Shown in pieces: positions 37,808 through 46,329 of a DNA stretch of 64,000 bases. Below the pieces are notes generated by a model that was given only the letters and a program-made list of their open reading frames with translations, ran no database searches and was not told the DNA's origin. Within the stretch, counting starts at the first letter, position 1. Every line of letters starts with the position of its first letter. This stretch comes from Pseudomonas sp. RSB 5.4 (GTDB lineage Bacteria; Pseudomonadota; Gammaproteobacteria; Pseudomonadales; Pseudomonadaceae). The DNA lies in assembly GCF_037126175.1 (NCBI RefSeq), contig NZ_CP146986.1, forward strand, positions 1,888,501-1,952,500, read 5' to 3'. Made by a program: the position numbers and the translations under genes.

Positions 37808-38766
37808 TGCAGCTGACTCAAGGCAATCCGCACCGCTTTGCGCACTTCCGGATCACCGTCATCCTGCGCCGCCTGCAACGCCGCCACCGCGCCGCGATCA
37901 TTCAACTCACCGAGGGCCAGCGCGGCTTCCTTGCGCAGGTTGCTGATGCGATGGCCGAGGGTCTCGATCAGAGCGTCCAGCGCCGGTGCAAAACGCAAAC
38001 GACCGAGGCTGCGAGTGGCGCGCAAGCGCACTTGCCAATAGTCATCGCCGAGGGCGGCGATCAACGCCGGACCGGCGTCGCTGTGGCCGACTTTGCCCAG
38101 CGTCGTGGCCGCTTCTTCGCGCACTTGCCAGGCAGCGTCCTGCAGCGCCTGACGCAGGGCCGGCAGCACTTCGCCACCGGACGCCAGACCGAGGGCACCG
38201 GTGGCGGCGCGGCGCACTTCGGTGTCCGGGTCGGCGCTGGCGAGTCGCGCCAAGGCTGGCAGTGCTTCGAGCTGTTTGAGCCAGCCCAGAACGCCCACGG
38301 CTTCGCGGCGTACGTTGGCGTCGCTGTCGTTGAGTGCCGCAATTGCAGCCGGTGCGGCCTCGGCGAAACGCAGTTCGCGCAAGGCACGGAACGCGGCGAT
38401 TCGCACACTGACTTCGGCGTGATCGGTCCACGGCAGAATTACCCGGCCTGCCGCTTCGGTTTTGAGCAGACTCAGGCTTTGCGCGGCGGCTGCCTGCACG
38501 GCCGGAGACGGATCGGTCAGCGCCTGACACAGCGCAGTCACCACCGGTTCGTCCTCCCAGGCTTCCAGCAGCCGCGCGGCTTCGGCGCGGACTTCTTCGG
38601 CGGGATCTTCGCTCAGTTTTTCAACCAGCCACAGCAGGCCGTCCGGCTCTTCCAGGTCAGCCAGTTCAATCAGGGCAATGCGCCGCACACCGGCATCATC
38701 AGCGGTCAGACGCGGTTGCAGGGCAAGGATGTCGTCGTTATCGGTCACAGCAAAAAATGAGGTCAT
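37804..38766 (-). CDS. HEAT-repeat protein
   Basis: 320 residues from MTSFFAVTDNDDIL; the ATG overlaps the ATPase stop (ATGA at 38763-38766). About eight HEAT/PBS-lyase-like repeats of around 31 residues (for example VRIAAFRALRELRFAEAAPA, VRREAVGVLGWLKQLEALPA, VRRAATGALGLASGGEVLPA, VREEAATTLGKVGHSDAGPA). No catalytic motif: a protein-binding scaffold, perhaps for maturation of the redox proteins of this cluster. Tightly coupled to both neighbours. Confidence 0.88.
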   Translation of the reverse strand: MTSFFAVTDNDDILALQPRLTADDAGVRRIALIELADLEEPDGLLWLVEKLSEDPAEEVRAEAARLLEAWEDEPVVTALCQALTDPSPAVQAAAAQSLSLLKTEAAGRVILPWTDHAEVSVRIAAFRALRELRFAEAAPAAIAALNDSDANVRREAVGVLGWLKQLEALPALARLASADPDTEVRRAATGALGLASGGEVLPALRQALQDAAWQVREEAATTLGKVGHSDAGPALIAALGDDYWQVRLRATRSLGRLRFAPALDALIETLGHRISNLRKEAALALGELNDRGAVAALQAAQDDGDPEVRKAVRIALSQLQ

Positions 38767-39611
38767 AGGGCAAATCGCGGCAAAGGGATTTCGGGAGGCA
38801 GGCCGAGCGGGTTGAGGCGCGGCAGCGGTCGGGGGTTGTCGTGGCGCAGCAGGTCGAGGCAATGGCGTTTGAGGCGGGAGAATTCGGGGCTGGTCACCAG
38901 TTCGCTGGTACGCGGACGCGGGAAGTCCAGGCGCAGGTCCTCGATGATTCGCCCCGGTCGCGCGCTCATCACCAGCAAGCGATCGGCGAGAAACAGCGCC
39001 TCGTCGATATCGTGAGTAACGAACACCACGGTGGTGCGGATGCGCGTCCAGATGTCCAGCAGCAATTCCTGCATGTTCAAGCGGGTCAAGGCATCCAGCG
39101 CACCAAACGGTTCGTCCATCAACAACAGCCGTGGACGGTTGACCAGCACCCGAGCGATCTCGACCCGTTGTTGCATGCCGCCGGAAAGCTGATCGGGCCA
39201 GCGTTCGGCGAAGCCGTCGAGGCCGACCAGTTTGAGCATTTCGTCCGCCGCGCGATGCCGTTCAGCCTTGCCGATGCCGCGCATCTTCAGGCCGAAAGCG
39301 ACGTTGTCGCGCACCGTGCGCCACGGAAACAGCGTGTGATGCTGGAACACCATGCCACGTTGCGGCGACGGCCCGCAGACCTCGCCGCCATCGACTTTGA
39401 GGCTGCCGGCATGGGCTTGCAGGTGCCCGGCCAGTGCACCGAGCAAGGTCGATTTGCCGCAACCGGACGGGCCGAGAATGCACACGAACTGGCCCGGCTC
39501 GATCTGACAATCCAGCCCCTGCACGGCTTCGAAAGCGTGTTGGCCTTCGCCGAGAACGATCGACAACTGGCGAATATCGATCCGCCCTTCGGGGGTTTGC
39601 ATTGCGCTCAT
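38763..39611 (-). CDS. ABC importer ATPase (nitrate/sulfonate/taurine type)
   Basis: 282 residues from MSAMQTPEGRIDIRQ. Walker A LGPSGCGKSTLLG, Q-loop FQHHTLFPW, signature LSGGMQQRVEIA, Walker B LLLMDEPFGALD and the H-loop VTHDIDEA, the standard TauB/SsuB/NrtD set. It has a longer C-terminal tail (about 40 residues after RPGRIIEDL) of unknown role. Start overlaps the permease stop by one base; the stop overlaps the HEAT gene. Confidence 0.93.
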   Translation of the reverse strand: MSAMQTPEGRIDIRQLSIVLGEGQHAFEAVQGLDCQIEPGQFVCILGPSGCGKSTLLGALAGHLQAHAGSLKVDGGEVCGPSPQRGMVFQHHTLFPWRTVRDNVAFGLKMRGIGKAERHRAADEMLKLVGLDGFAERWPDQLSGGMQQRVEIARVLVNRPRLLLMDEPFGALDALTRLNMQELLLDIWTRIRTTVVFVTHDIDEALFLADRLLVMSARPGRIIEDLRLDFPRPRTSELVTSPEFSRLKRHCLDLLRHDNPRPLPRLNPLGLPPEIPLPRFAL

Positions 39612-40408
39612 CAGGCTTTTCCTCGTGGTCGGTGCCAGGGCGTGAACAGCCCGCCCAGACGCTTGATCAGCAGACTGCTGCCCATGCCCAGCACACCGAT
39701 CAGCAGCATGCCGACGACGATGTCGGCGTAGTTCTGAATGGTGTAGGACTCCCAGGTGTAGTAACCGATGCCGAACTGGCCGGAGATCATTTCCGCCGTG
39801 ACCAGACAGAACCACGAGGTGCCCATGCCGATGGCGAGGCCAGTAATGATGCTCGGTGCGGCGCCGGGCAAAATCACTTCCAGCAGAATCGCCCGACGCC
39901 CTGCCCCAAGGCTTTTTGCCGAGGCGATCAGCCGTGGGTCGACCCCTTCCACCCCGTGCACGGTGTTGAGCAAAATCGGGAACAACGCACCGGTGAAGGT
40001 GATGAATACCATCGACAGCTCCGACGACGGGAACATCAGGATCGCCAGCGGAATCCATGCCACCGCCGGAATCGGACGCAGCACTTCGAGTGGTGGCAAC
40101 AGCAGGTCTTCGGCCCATTTCGAGCGGCCGATGGCGAGACCCAGGGCGATGCCGATGATCAATGCCGCGAGATAGCCGGCGAACACGCGGCTGAGGCTGG
40201 CAGTCAAGTGTTGCAGCAACTTGCCGGAATCGCCCAGACCCAGCGCCGCTTCGATCACGGCCAGTGGGGTTGGCACGTTGGCGAAGGTGACCAGGCCGAG
40301 GTTCCAGTGGTGACTGGCGGCGAGTTGCCAGAACAGCAGGCAGAGCGCTATGGAGGTTGCTCTGGTGATCCAGCGGGGTTTTGGGATTTTCATGAATCGG
40401 GTTTCCAT
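39611..40408 (-). CDS. ABC importer permease (TauC/SsuC type)
   Basis: 265 residues; an alternative start 15 bases later (MKIPKPRW, 40393) has a better GGAAA site. About six membrane helices (IALCLLFWQLAASHHW, YLAALIIGIALGLAIG, AVAWIPLAILMFP and further) with the EAA loop DPRLIASAKSLGAGRRAILL that contacts the ATPase. Together with the ATPase and the binding protein it forms an importer. It lies downstream of the 200-bp repeat at 40439-40640. Confidence 0.92.
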   Translation of the reverse strand: METRFMKIPKPRWITRATSIALCLLFWQLAASHHWNLGLVTFANVPTPLAVIEAALGLGDSGKLLQHLTASLSRVFAGYLAALIIGIALGLAIGRSKWAEDLLLPPLEVLRPIPAVAWIPLAILMFPSSELSMVFITFTGALFPILLNTVHGVEGVDPRLIASAKSLGAGRRAILLEVILPGAAPSIITGLAIGMGTSWFCLVTAEMISGQFGIGYYTWESYTIQNYADIVVGMLLIGVLGMGSSLLIKRLGGLFTPWHRPRGKA

Positions 40409-40438
40409 GTTTGGAGCGGTGTGATGGCTGAGATCGCC

Positions 40439-40640
40439 CCCCTCACCCCAGCCCTCTCCCCCAGGGGGGCGAGGGGGAAAGGGAGCAGATCTTCAAGCCT
40501 TTCAAAATCTCGGTTCGGCTCGATAGCGAGCAGATATTCATGATTTTCAAAAACTGAGTTCGGCTCGATATTTCAGGTCGGCTTAGCTCCCGCAAACACC
40601 TCGTTCAGTCCCCTCTCCCTCCGGGAGAGGGCTAGGGTGA
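40439..40640. repeat. About 200-bp repeat bounded by inverted CCCTCACCC arms
   Basis: Left arm ctcaccccagccctctcccc, right arm cagtcccctctccctccggg followed by agagggctagggtgaggg. The right 40 bases nearly match the right end of the element at 10751-10930, and the interior shares words such as aatctcggt and ttca-gtcgg. The element sits inside the ABC gene cluster between the binding-protein gene and the permease gene. Confidence 0.7.
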
Positions 40641-40661
40641 GGGTGAGTTTTTGATCTTCAA

Positions 40662-42065
40662 TTAGCGGGCAGCCACGGCCTGGGTCGTGGCATCGGTAAA
40701 GTCGAAGACCTTGCCGCCCTGCGCCGCCGCATATTGCTGGGCCTGGCCCTTGAGCAGAAACGCGCTCAAGCGGCCCTTGGCATCGCTGGCAAACCACGCC
40801 TGATCGGCAAGCAACTTGATCCCGCTGTCACTGGCCTGCGCATACACCGCGCGGATGTTTTTGCCTTCCTGCTTCAACGCGGCCAACGCGGTGAAGGCCG
40901 ATTCGGCGGAGGCGTACTGGCGTACTTTGTCTTCACCGCGCACCCAGATTTCGGCGACGTGACTGAAGTCAGTGATCGCTTTGCCGCTGGCCGCATCCAG
41001 CGCTTTCAACGGTGTTTGCGCGTAATTGGCGAGTTGCGCGGTGTAGTCCAGATTCGAGGCCTTGAAGGCGGCGCGGATGTACTGATCGTCGATGAAGGTG
41101 TTGAGGTCGAGGCCGCGATCAGCCTTTTTCAACAGCTTCAGGGTATCGATCGCGGTGCCAACGGCCTGACGGTATTCCGGCTTCCAGCTCAGGTCGCGGG
41201 TCTGTACGCCGAGCGGGCCGTGGAACAGGTAGTTGACCTCGGCATCGACGCCGGTGACTTTGGCGATCAGCTCGCTGTACTTCTCAGGTTCAGCGGCCAG
41301 CAACTGGTTGGCCTCGATGCTCGCGCGCAGGTAGGCGACGACGATTTCCGGGTACTGTTTCGCGTAGGCCTGATCGACCAGCGCGCCGTGGAAAGTCGGC
41401 GCATTGGCCTGGGCGCCGTCGTAGATCTTGCGGGCGAAACCACGGCTCGGGAACAGTTCGGCGAACGGCACGAAATCGGCGTGGGCGTCGATCTTGCCGG
41501 CCTGCAGCGCGGAGCCGGCGACTTCCGGTGGCTGAGCGATGATGTTCACGTCTTTCAGTGGATCCCAGCCCTGCTCCGCCACCGCGCGCAGCAGCATGCC
41601 GTGGGCGGTCGAGGCGAACGGCACCGAGATGGTCTTGCCCTTGAGTTCGCTCAGCGCCTGCACCCCGGACGCACTCGGCACCACGATGCCGTTGCCGCTG
41701 CCCTTGATGCTGCCCGACAACACGCTGATGAACAGGCTGTGCTTGCCGGCGGTCTCGAACGCCACACCGTTGAACGCGCCAGGGAAATCGGCCATGGCGC
41801 CGAAGTCGAGTTTGCCGGCGACCATCTCGTTGGTCAGCGGCGCGCCGCTGGTGAAGTTCTTCCACTGCACGTCGTATTTCGCGTCTTTATAGGCGCCGTC
41901 GTGCGGCAGGTATTTGTCGAGCAGACCGAGCTCACGAATCAACAGTCCGCCGGCGGCGCAGTTGATGGTGGTGTCCTGGGTGCCGATGGCGATGCGGATG
42001 GTTTCGGCCGAGGCCGACAGGGTGAATGAAGCCAGTACCAGACCGGCGATTGCTGCACGCAACAT
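40662..42065 (-). CDS. ABC importer substrate-binding protein (NMT1/TauA-like)
   Basis: 467 residues from MLRAAIAGLVLASFTLSASA, with GGGGAA upstream; signal peptide to about residue 20. TRIAIGTQDTTINCAAGGLL is the opening strand and ligand loop of the nitrate/sulfonate/taurine-binding group, then LDFGAMADFPGAFNG and GIVVPSASGVQALSELKGKT. It is longer than TauA (about 320 residues) and carries a C-terminal extension (after VRQYASAESAFTALAAL). Its ligand is not predictable. It should be the periplasmic half of the importer coded downstream. Confidence 0.9.
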   Translation of the reverse strand: MLRAAIAGLVLASFTLSASAETIRIAIGTQDTTINCAAGGLLIRELGLLDKYLPHDGAYKDAKYDVQWKNFTSGAPLTNEMVAGKLDFGAMADFPGAFNGVAFETAGKHSLFISVLSGSIKGSGNGIVVPSASGVQALSELKGKTISVPFASTAHGMLLRAVAEQGWDPLKDVNIIAQPPEVAGSALQAGKIDAHADFVPFAELFPSRGFARKIYDGAQANAPTFHGALVDQAYAKQYPEIVVAYLRASIEANQLLAAEPEKYSELIAKVTGVDAEVNYLFHGPLGVQTRDLSWKPEYRQAVGTAIDTLKLLKKADRGLDLNTFIDDQYIRAAFKASNLDYTAQLANYAQTPLKALDAASGKAITDFSHVAEIWVRGEDKVRQYASAESAFTALAALKQEGKNIRAVYAQASDSGIKLLADQAWFASDAKGRLSAFLLKGQAQQYAAAQGGKVFDFTDATTQAVAAR

Positions 42066-42185
42066 GAGTGTTTCCCCTCGAATCATTTATAGGATGTTCG
42101 TCTCCGCCGCGATCAGGGCGCGGTGGGAAACGAGGGGTTTCGGTGAATCCAGCGTCCGGGGTTTCCGGATGGCTTTGGGTTGTCT

Positions 42186-42350
42186 GGGCGGGCCTCTTCG
42201 CGAGCAAGCTCGCTCCCACAGGGTTTTGGCGTACTCAATTTGTGCAGTAACTCGATCCATTGTGGGAGCGAGCTTGCTCGCGAAAGCGGCGTATCTGTCG
42301 ACATCATTGCTAAATGACCCACCGCTTTCACGAGCAGGCTCGCTCCCACA
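42186..42350. repeat. REP cluster (three arms)
   Basis: Arms cctcttcgcgagcaagctcg (42191), gtgggagcgagcttgctcgc (42261) and tttcacgagcaggctcgctc (42325). It lies between the ferredoxin and the binding-protein genes and fills most of that gap (42066-42362). Confidence 0.82.
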
Positions 42351-42362
42351 TTTCGAGCAGGA

Positions 42363-42608
42363 TCAGCGCAGGAGATAAGGGATTTCGACTTTGACGGCAC
42401 CGGTCGGACAATCCTTCTCACACGGCATGCAGTACCAACATTCATCAAATGCCATGTAGGCCTTTTGTGTGGCCGGGTTGATCGCCAGCAGGTCCATCGG
42501 GCAGACGTCGACGCACACGGTGCAGCCTTTTTCGGCGATGCATTTGTCCTCGTCCACGGTGACCGGGGCGTTGGAGCGGAAGAAGATTTCCTGGGCTTGA
42601 TAGGCCAT
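42363..42608 (-). CDS. Two-[4Fe-4S] ferredoxin, AprB-like
   Basis: 81 residues from MAYQAQEIFFRSNAPVTVDE. Two cluster motifs: CIAEKGCTVCVDVCPMD (C-x5-C-x2-C-x3-CP) and CWYCMPCEKDCPTGAV (C-x2-C-x2-C-x3-CP), eight cysteines in all. It is similar in arrangement to the core of AprB but lacks the long C-terminal tail of that protein (about 150 residues in total). It should be the electron carrier of the flavoprotein encoded directly upstream. Confidence 0.92.
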   Translation of the reverse strand: MAYQAQEIFFRSNAPVTVDEDKCIAEKGCTVCVDVCPMDLLAINPATQKAYMAFDECWYCMPCEKDCPTGAVKVEIPYLLR

Positions 42609-42633
42609 GGTTCGAACTCTCTCTGGTGATGCA

Positions 42634-44364
42634 TCAAGCGGCGAACGCGCCCACGCGCAAGCGGTCGTAAGCCTGCATTTCTTCGGCATCGAGCGGGATG
42701 ATGTACGGCTCGACGGGTTTCTTGAAACTGGTCATGCGGCCGTCTTCGCCCTTCTTCAGATGGCAATGGCAGAACCACTCGCTGTCGTTGCGCTGCGGGT
42801 GATCGACGCGGTAGTGGTACAGGCCCCAGCGGCTCTCGGCGCGGAACAGCGAAGCGCGTGCGGCCATTTCCGCGCAGTCGCGGATCACGCTGGTTTCCAT
42901 CGCGCGCATCAGCTCGTGAGCGTTGTTGGCTTTCATCTGCTCAAGATCACGTTCGATGTCGCTGAAGCGCTGCAGACCGATCTGCATTTTCTTGGTCACT
43001 TTCGGCGGTTGCAGGTAGTCGTTGACGAAGCGCCGCAGCTTGTACTCGACCTGCGCCGGCGGCAGACCGTGCTCTCGATCGAGCGGTGCGTAGACCCGCG
43101 CTTGCTCCTTTTCGATCTGTGCGGCATCCAGCGCGGAAAACTCGCGCCCGGCGACAAAATCCGCCGCGTTGTGCCCGGCGAACCAGCCGTAGGTGAACGC
43201 GCCGAGCATGTAGTTGTGCGGCACAGCGGCCATGTCACCCGCCGAGTACAAACCTTTCACCGAGGTCTCGGCACGCTCGTTGACCCACACCCCGGACGCC
43301 GAATGGCCGCTGCAAAAACCGATCTCCGAGATGTGCATCTCGACCATCTGCGTGCGGTAATCGGTGCCGCGATTGGCGTGGAACTGGCCGCGACTCGGGC
43401 GTTCGTTGCTGTGCAGGATTTCCTCGATGTTCTGGATGGTTTCCTCGGCCAGGTGATCGAGTTTGAGGAACACCGGGCCGTTGCCGCTTTCCAGTTCCTG
43501 GTGGAACTCCCACATCATCTGTCCGCTCCAGTAGTCGCACTCGATGAAGCGTTCGCCCTTGTTGTTGGCGGTGTAGCCGCCGAGCGGGCCGGTGACATAG
43601 GCGCAAGCCGGGCCGTTGTAGTCCTTGATCAACGGGTTGATCTGGAAGCATTCGAGGTTCGCCAGCTCGGCCCCGGCGTGATACGCCATCGCGTAGCCGT
43701 CGCCGGCATTGGTCGGGTTCTCGTAGGTGCCCATCAGATAGCCCGAGGACGGCAGGCCGAGGCGACCGGCCGCGCCGCAGGCGAGGATCACCGCTTTGGC
43801 CTTGATCACATGGAAGTCAGCGCTGCGGCAATCGAAGCCCATCACGCCGTTGACCGCGCCCTCCTCGTCGGTGAGCAAACGGGTGCAGACCAGGCGATTG
43901 GTGATGCTCACCCGCGCACGTTTCAACTGGCGATAAAGCACCTTTTTGATGTCGTGCCCTTCCGGCATCGGCAGCACGTAGGCACCCATGTGGTGGACTT
44001 TTTTCACGGCGTAATCGCCGGTTTCGTCCTTCTCGAACTTCACGCCCCAGCGGTCGAGTTGCTCGATGGTTTCGAAACTGTGAGTGGCGTAGGCGTACAC
44101 CGCCGCCTGATTAACGATGCCGTCGTTGGCAATGGTGATTTCCTTGGTGTACTGCTCCGGCGTCGAGTGGCCGGGGATGATCGCGTTGTTCAGGCCGTCC
44201 ATGCCCATGCTGATCGCGCCGCTGCGTTTGACGTTGGCCTTGTCGACCAGCAGCACGCGCAAATCACGGTTCTTCTCTTTGGCCTTGATCGCCGCCATCG
44301 GGCCGGCGGTGCCACCGCCAATCACGACGATGTCGTATTCCTGCTCTAAGGTCTTGCGGGTCAT
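42634..44364 (-). CDS. AprA-like flavoprotein (fumarate reductase/succinate dehydrogenase/APS reductase superfamily)
   Basis: 576 residues from MTRKTLEQEYDIVVIGGGTA; AAGGGG lies eight bases upstream. The FAD-binding fold at the N-terminus (VVIGGGTAGPMAAIKAKE), RSGAISMGMDGLNNAIIP (the substrate-side region similar to AprA), a central capping domain, SAGDMAAVPHNYMLGAF and the C-terminal helical domain (MEMHISEIGFCSGHSASGVW lies before it). It resembles AprA, the flavin subunit of adenylylsulfate reductase, and is paired with an AprB-like ferredoxin. Real substrate unknown; one base separates it from the GntR gene. Confidence 0.88.
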   Translation of the reverse strand: MTRKTLEQEYDIVVIGGGTAGPMAAIKAKEKNRDLRVLLVDKANVKRSGAISMGMDGLNNAIIPGHSTPEQYTKEITIANDGIVNQAAVYAYATHSFETIEQLDRWGVKFEKDETGDYAVKKVHHMGAYVLPMPEGHDIKKVLYRQLKRARVSITNRLVCTRLLTDEEGAVNGVMGFDCRSADFHVIKAKAVILACGAAGRLGLPSSGYLMGTYENPTNAGDGYAMAYHAGAELANLECFQINPLIKDYNGPACAYVTGPLGGYTANNKGERFIECDYWSGQMMWEFHQELESGNGPVFLKLDHLAEETIQNIEEILHSNERPSRGQFHANRGTDYRTQMVEMHISEIGFCSGHSASGVWVNERAETSVKGLYSAGDMAAVPHNYMLGAFTYGWFAGHNAADFVAGREFSALDAAQIEKEQARVYAPLDREHGLPPAQVEYKLRRFVNDYLQPPKVTKKMQIGLQRFSDIERDLEQMKANNAHELMRAMETSVIRDCAEMAARASLFRAESRWGLYHYRVDHPQRNDSEWFCHCHLKKGEDGRMTSFKKPVEPYIIPLDAEEMQAYDRLRVGAFAA

Positions 44365-44365
44365 G

Positions 44366-45112
44366 TCACGCCCCTTTTTGCCGGTCGATCCGCAGGCGGT
44401 ACTGGAACGCATCGCCACGGTAGTAAAGGTGTTCGAAGTCCAGCGGCTGGCCGTTGGCGTCGTGGGTCAGACGCTCGATGCGCATGATCGGCGAGCCAGC
44501 CTCGACGTTCAGCGCCTGGGTCAGGTCGCTGTCAGCCAGCACCGCGTCGATCGCCAGATCGGCGTGACCGAGGGCGATGCCGCAGTCGTTTTCCAGAATC
44601 AGGAAGATGTCGCGAGTCACTAGATCGGCCTTCTCCAGCCGTTCGCCGATGGCTTTGGGCAGGTAGGTGATTTCCAGCGAAATCGGCTCGCGGTTGATCA
44701 GGCGTACTCGTTTGATCTGCGCCACGGTCTCGCCTTCGGCGACTTGCAGGCGCTCGGCGACACGTTTGTCGGCGGGGATGAATTTGAAACTGCGCAGACG
44801 GTTGATCACCTCGTAACCGCGCCCGGTCATGGACTCGGCGAGGCCTTGCAGGCTGCTGACGTTTTGAAAGGTTTTCGGCTTGGCGACGAAGGTGCCTTTG
44901 CCATGGATCTTGAAGATCAGCCCTTCTTTCTGCAGATCACCCAGCGCCTGGCGCACGGTGATGCGGCTGACTTTGAACAGCGTGCCGAGTTCGCTTTCGG
45001 ACGGCATCTGGCTGTCTTGCGGATATTCGCCATCGAGAATGCGTGCGCGCAGGACGTCGCGCAGTTGGGTGTGCAGCGGGACGCTACTGAGGGACAGGAC
45101 GTTATCGGTCAT
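44366..45112 (-). CDS. HutC/UTRA-type GntR transcriptional regulator
   Basis: 248 residues. Winged helix (DSQMPSESELGTLFKVSRIT, about residues 33-52) and a UTRA effector domain (QGLAESMTGRGYEVINRL to FEHLYYRGDAFQYRLRIDRQ). As the first gene of the redox/ABC cluster it most likely senses the imported substrate or its product and represses the operon. Its promoter carries two GTTATNAC sites at 45125-45142. Confidence 0.92.
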   Translation of the reverse strand: MTDNVLSLSSVPLHTQLRDVLRARILDGEYPQDSQMPSESELGTLFKVSRITVRQALGDLQKEGLIFKIHGKGTFVAKPKTFQNVSSLQGLAESMTGRGYEVINRLRSFKFIPADKRVAERLQVAEGETVAQIKRVRLINREPISLEITYLPKAIGERLEKADLVTRDIFLILENDCGIALGHADLAIDAVLADSDLTQALNVEAGSPIMRIERLTHDANGQPLDFEHLYYRGDAFQYRLRIDRQKGA

Positions 45113-45124
45113 CAGGGATCACTT

Positions 45125-45142
45125 GTTATAACGAGTTATGAC
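45125..45142. promoter_or_regulatory. Candidate GntR operator, GTTATAAC-GA-GTTATGAC
   Basis: Two 8-base near-palindromes spaced ten bases centre to centre, 13 bases upstream of the gntR start. A third, weaker copy (attatgac) lies at 45157. The position suits autorepression of the cluster. Confidence 0.5.
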
Positions 45143-45217
45143 GTGATCTTAGAGACATTATGACAAGCTTGAGAAATACCGAATGGGCATAACCTTAGAC
45201 ACGACGACACACAGACC

Positions 45218-45310
45218 TTTGTGGGAGGGGGCTTGCTCCCGAAGGCGGTGTGTCAGGCGATGGAAATACCAGCAATGCCGGCCTCTTCGGGAGCAAGCCC
45301 CCTCCCACAA
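45218..45310. repeat. REP pair, GGGAGGGGGCTTGCTCCC class
   Basis: Arms ttgtgggagggggcttgctc (45219) and gagcaagccccctcccacaa (45291) face each other around about 50 bases, between the gntR promoter and the oxidoreductase end at 45336. Confidence 0.85.
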
Positions 45311-45335
45311 GGAAATGATGTTGTGGTCTGGAGGA

Positions 45336-46304
45336 TCAGTGGCGTTTGAGGATCTGGTCCATGACCCAATCGGTTTTGAGGGCTTGTTCGGCCACCGCCG
45401 GATGTTGCGAATCACCACGAATATGCGCATTCATGCCGAGCACGTGATGCCACTGAATGTGCTCGTGATGGGGGATTTCCAGACTGATCTGTTCGTCGGC
45501 AAATAGCTGAACCGGATGCTCATCGAATACGGAAAAACTGATGCGCCCTCCACTGCCGATAATCTCGACCCGGTCCTCGCGCCGATCCGCAGCAAAGCTC
45601 CAGCAGCCCATGCCCAGTGCTCCGCAGGCGAAGCGCCAACTGGCGCTGACCGCGTCTTCCGCCGCATACAAACCAGCCTGGCGCGCGGTGAAACCGGCGA
45701 CTTCGACGATATCGCCGAGCAGGTACTGAAACAGGTCAAAACCATGGCTGGCCAGGTCGGCAAAGTAACCGCCACCGGCCACGTTCGGGTCGGTTCGCCA
45801 GTTGGCGCTGCCGTCCAGATCCGCCGCCGAGGGGGCCTTGGTCAGCGTCCAGCTCAGGTGCCGCACCTCGCCGATGCGGCCCTGCGCCAGCCATTGGCGC
45901 ACTTGGGCAAAACGCGGCAACGAACGGCGGTAGTAGGAAACGAACAGGTGCAAACCGGCGGCGGCAAACGCCTGCTGCATCTCACGACTCTGCCTGGCGT
46001 TGAGCGCCATCGGTTTCTCGACGCAGCAATGCTTGCCGGCGGCGGCGACTTTCAGGCTGTAGGCGTGGTGGCTGTCGGGTGGCGTGGCGATGTACACCGC
46101 GTCCACCTCGGGGTCGTTGATCAGCGCATCGACATCGGTATAAACCCGAGCGATGCCATGGCGCGCGGCGTAATCGGTCACCGCTTCAAGGCGGCGGCCC
46201 ATCACCGCCACCAGAGCCGAGCCGGGCGCCTTGTAAAAGGCCGGCCCGCTCTTGCGTTCGGTCACACTGCCGCAACCGATCATGCCCCAACGCACCACGT
46301 CCAT
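45336..46304 (-). CDS. Gfo/Idh/MocA-family NAD(P)-dependent oxidoreductase
   Basis: 322 residues from MDVVRWGMIGCGSVTERKSG; GGGAG lies eight bases upstream and the TTG two codons earlier is not needed. Rossmann fold at the N-terminus (WGMIGCGSV), the family motif VEKPMALN (where Lys takes part in catalysis), YSLKVAAAGKHCCVEKP, and the C-terminal alpha/beta domain with GGGYFADLASHGFDL. Substrate probably a sugar, inositol or similar polyol. Downstream of the Dyp peroxidase on the same strand, 25 bases away. Confidence 0.9.
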   Translation of the reverse strand: MDVVRWGMIGCGSVTERKSGPAFYKAPGSALVAVMGRRLEAVTDYAARHGIARVYTDVDALINDPEVDAVYIATPPDSHHAYSLKVAAAGKHCCVEKPMALNARQSREMQQAFAAAGLHLFVSYYRRSLPRFAQVRQWLAQGRIGEVRHLSWTLTKAPSAADLDGSANWRTDPNVAGGGYFADLASHGFDLFQYLLGDIVEVAGFTARQAGLYAAEDAVSASWRFACGALGMGCWSFAADRREDRVEIIGSGGRISFSVFDEHPVQLFADEQISLEIPHHEHIQWHHVLGMNAHIRGDSQHPAVAEQALKTDWVMDQILKRH

Positions 46305-46329
46305 GCTCAACTCCCTTTGTTTGAAACAC

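Noticed and set aside
37804..38766. HEAT-repeat protein as a phycocyanobilin lyase
   Set aside because: The repeats resemble PBS lyase repeats, but there is no phycobiliprotein context, so an enzymatic role is not claimed.
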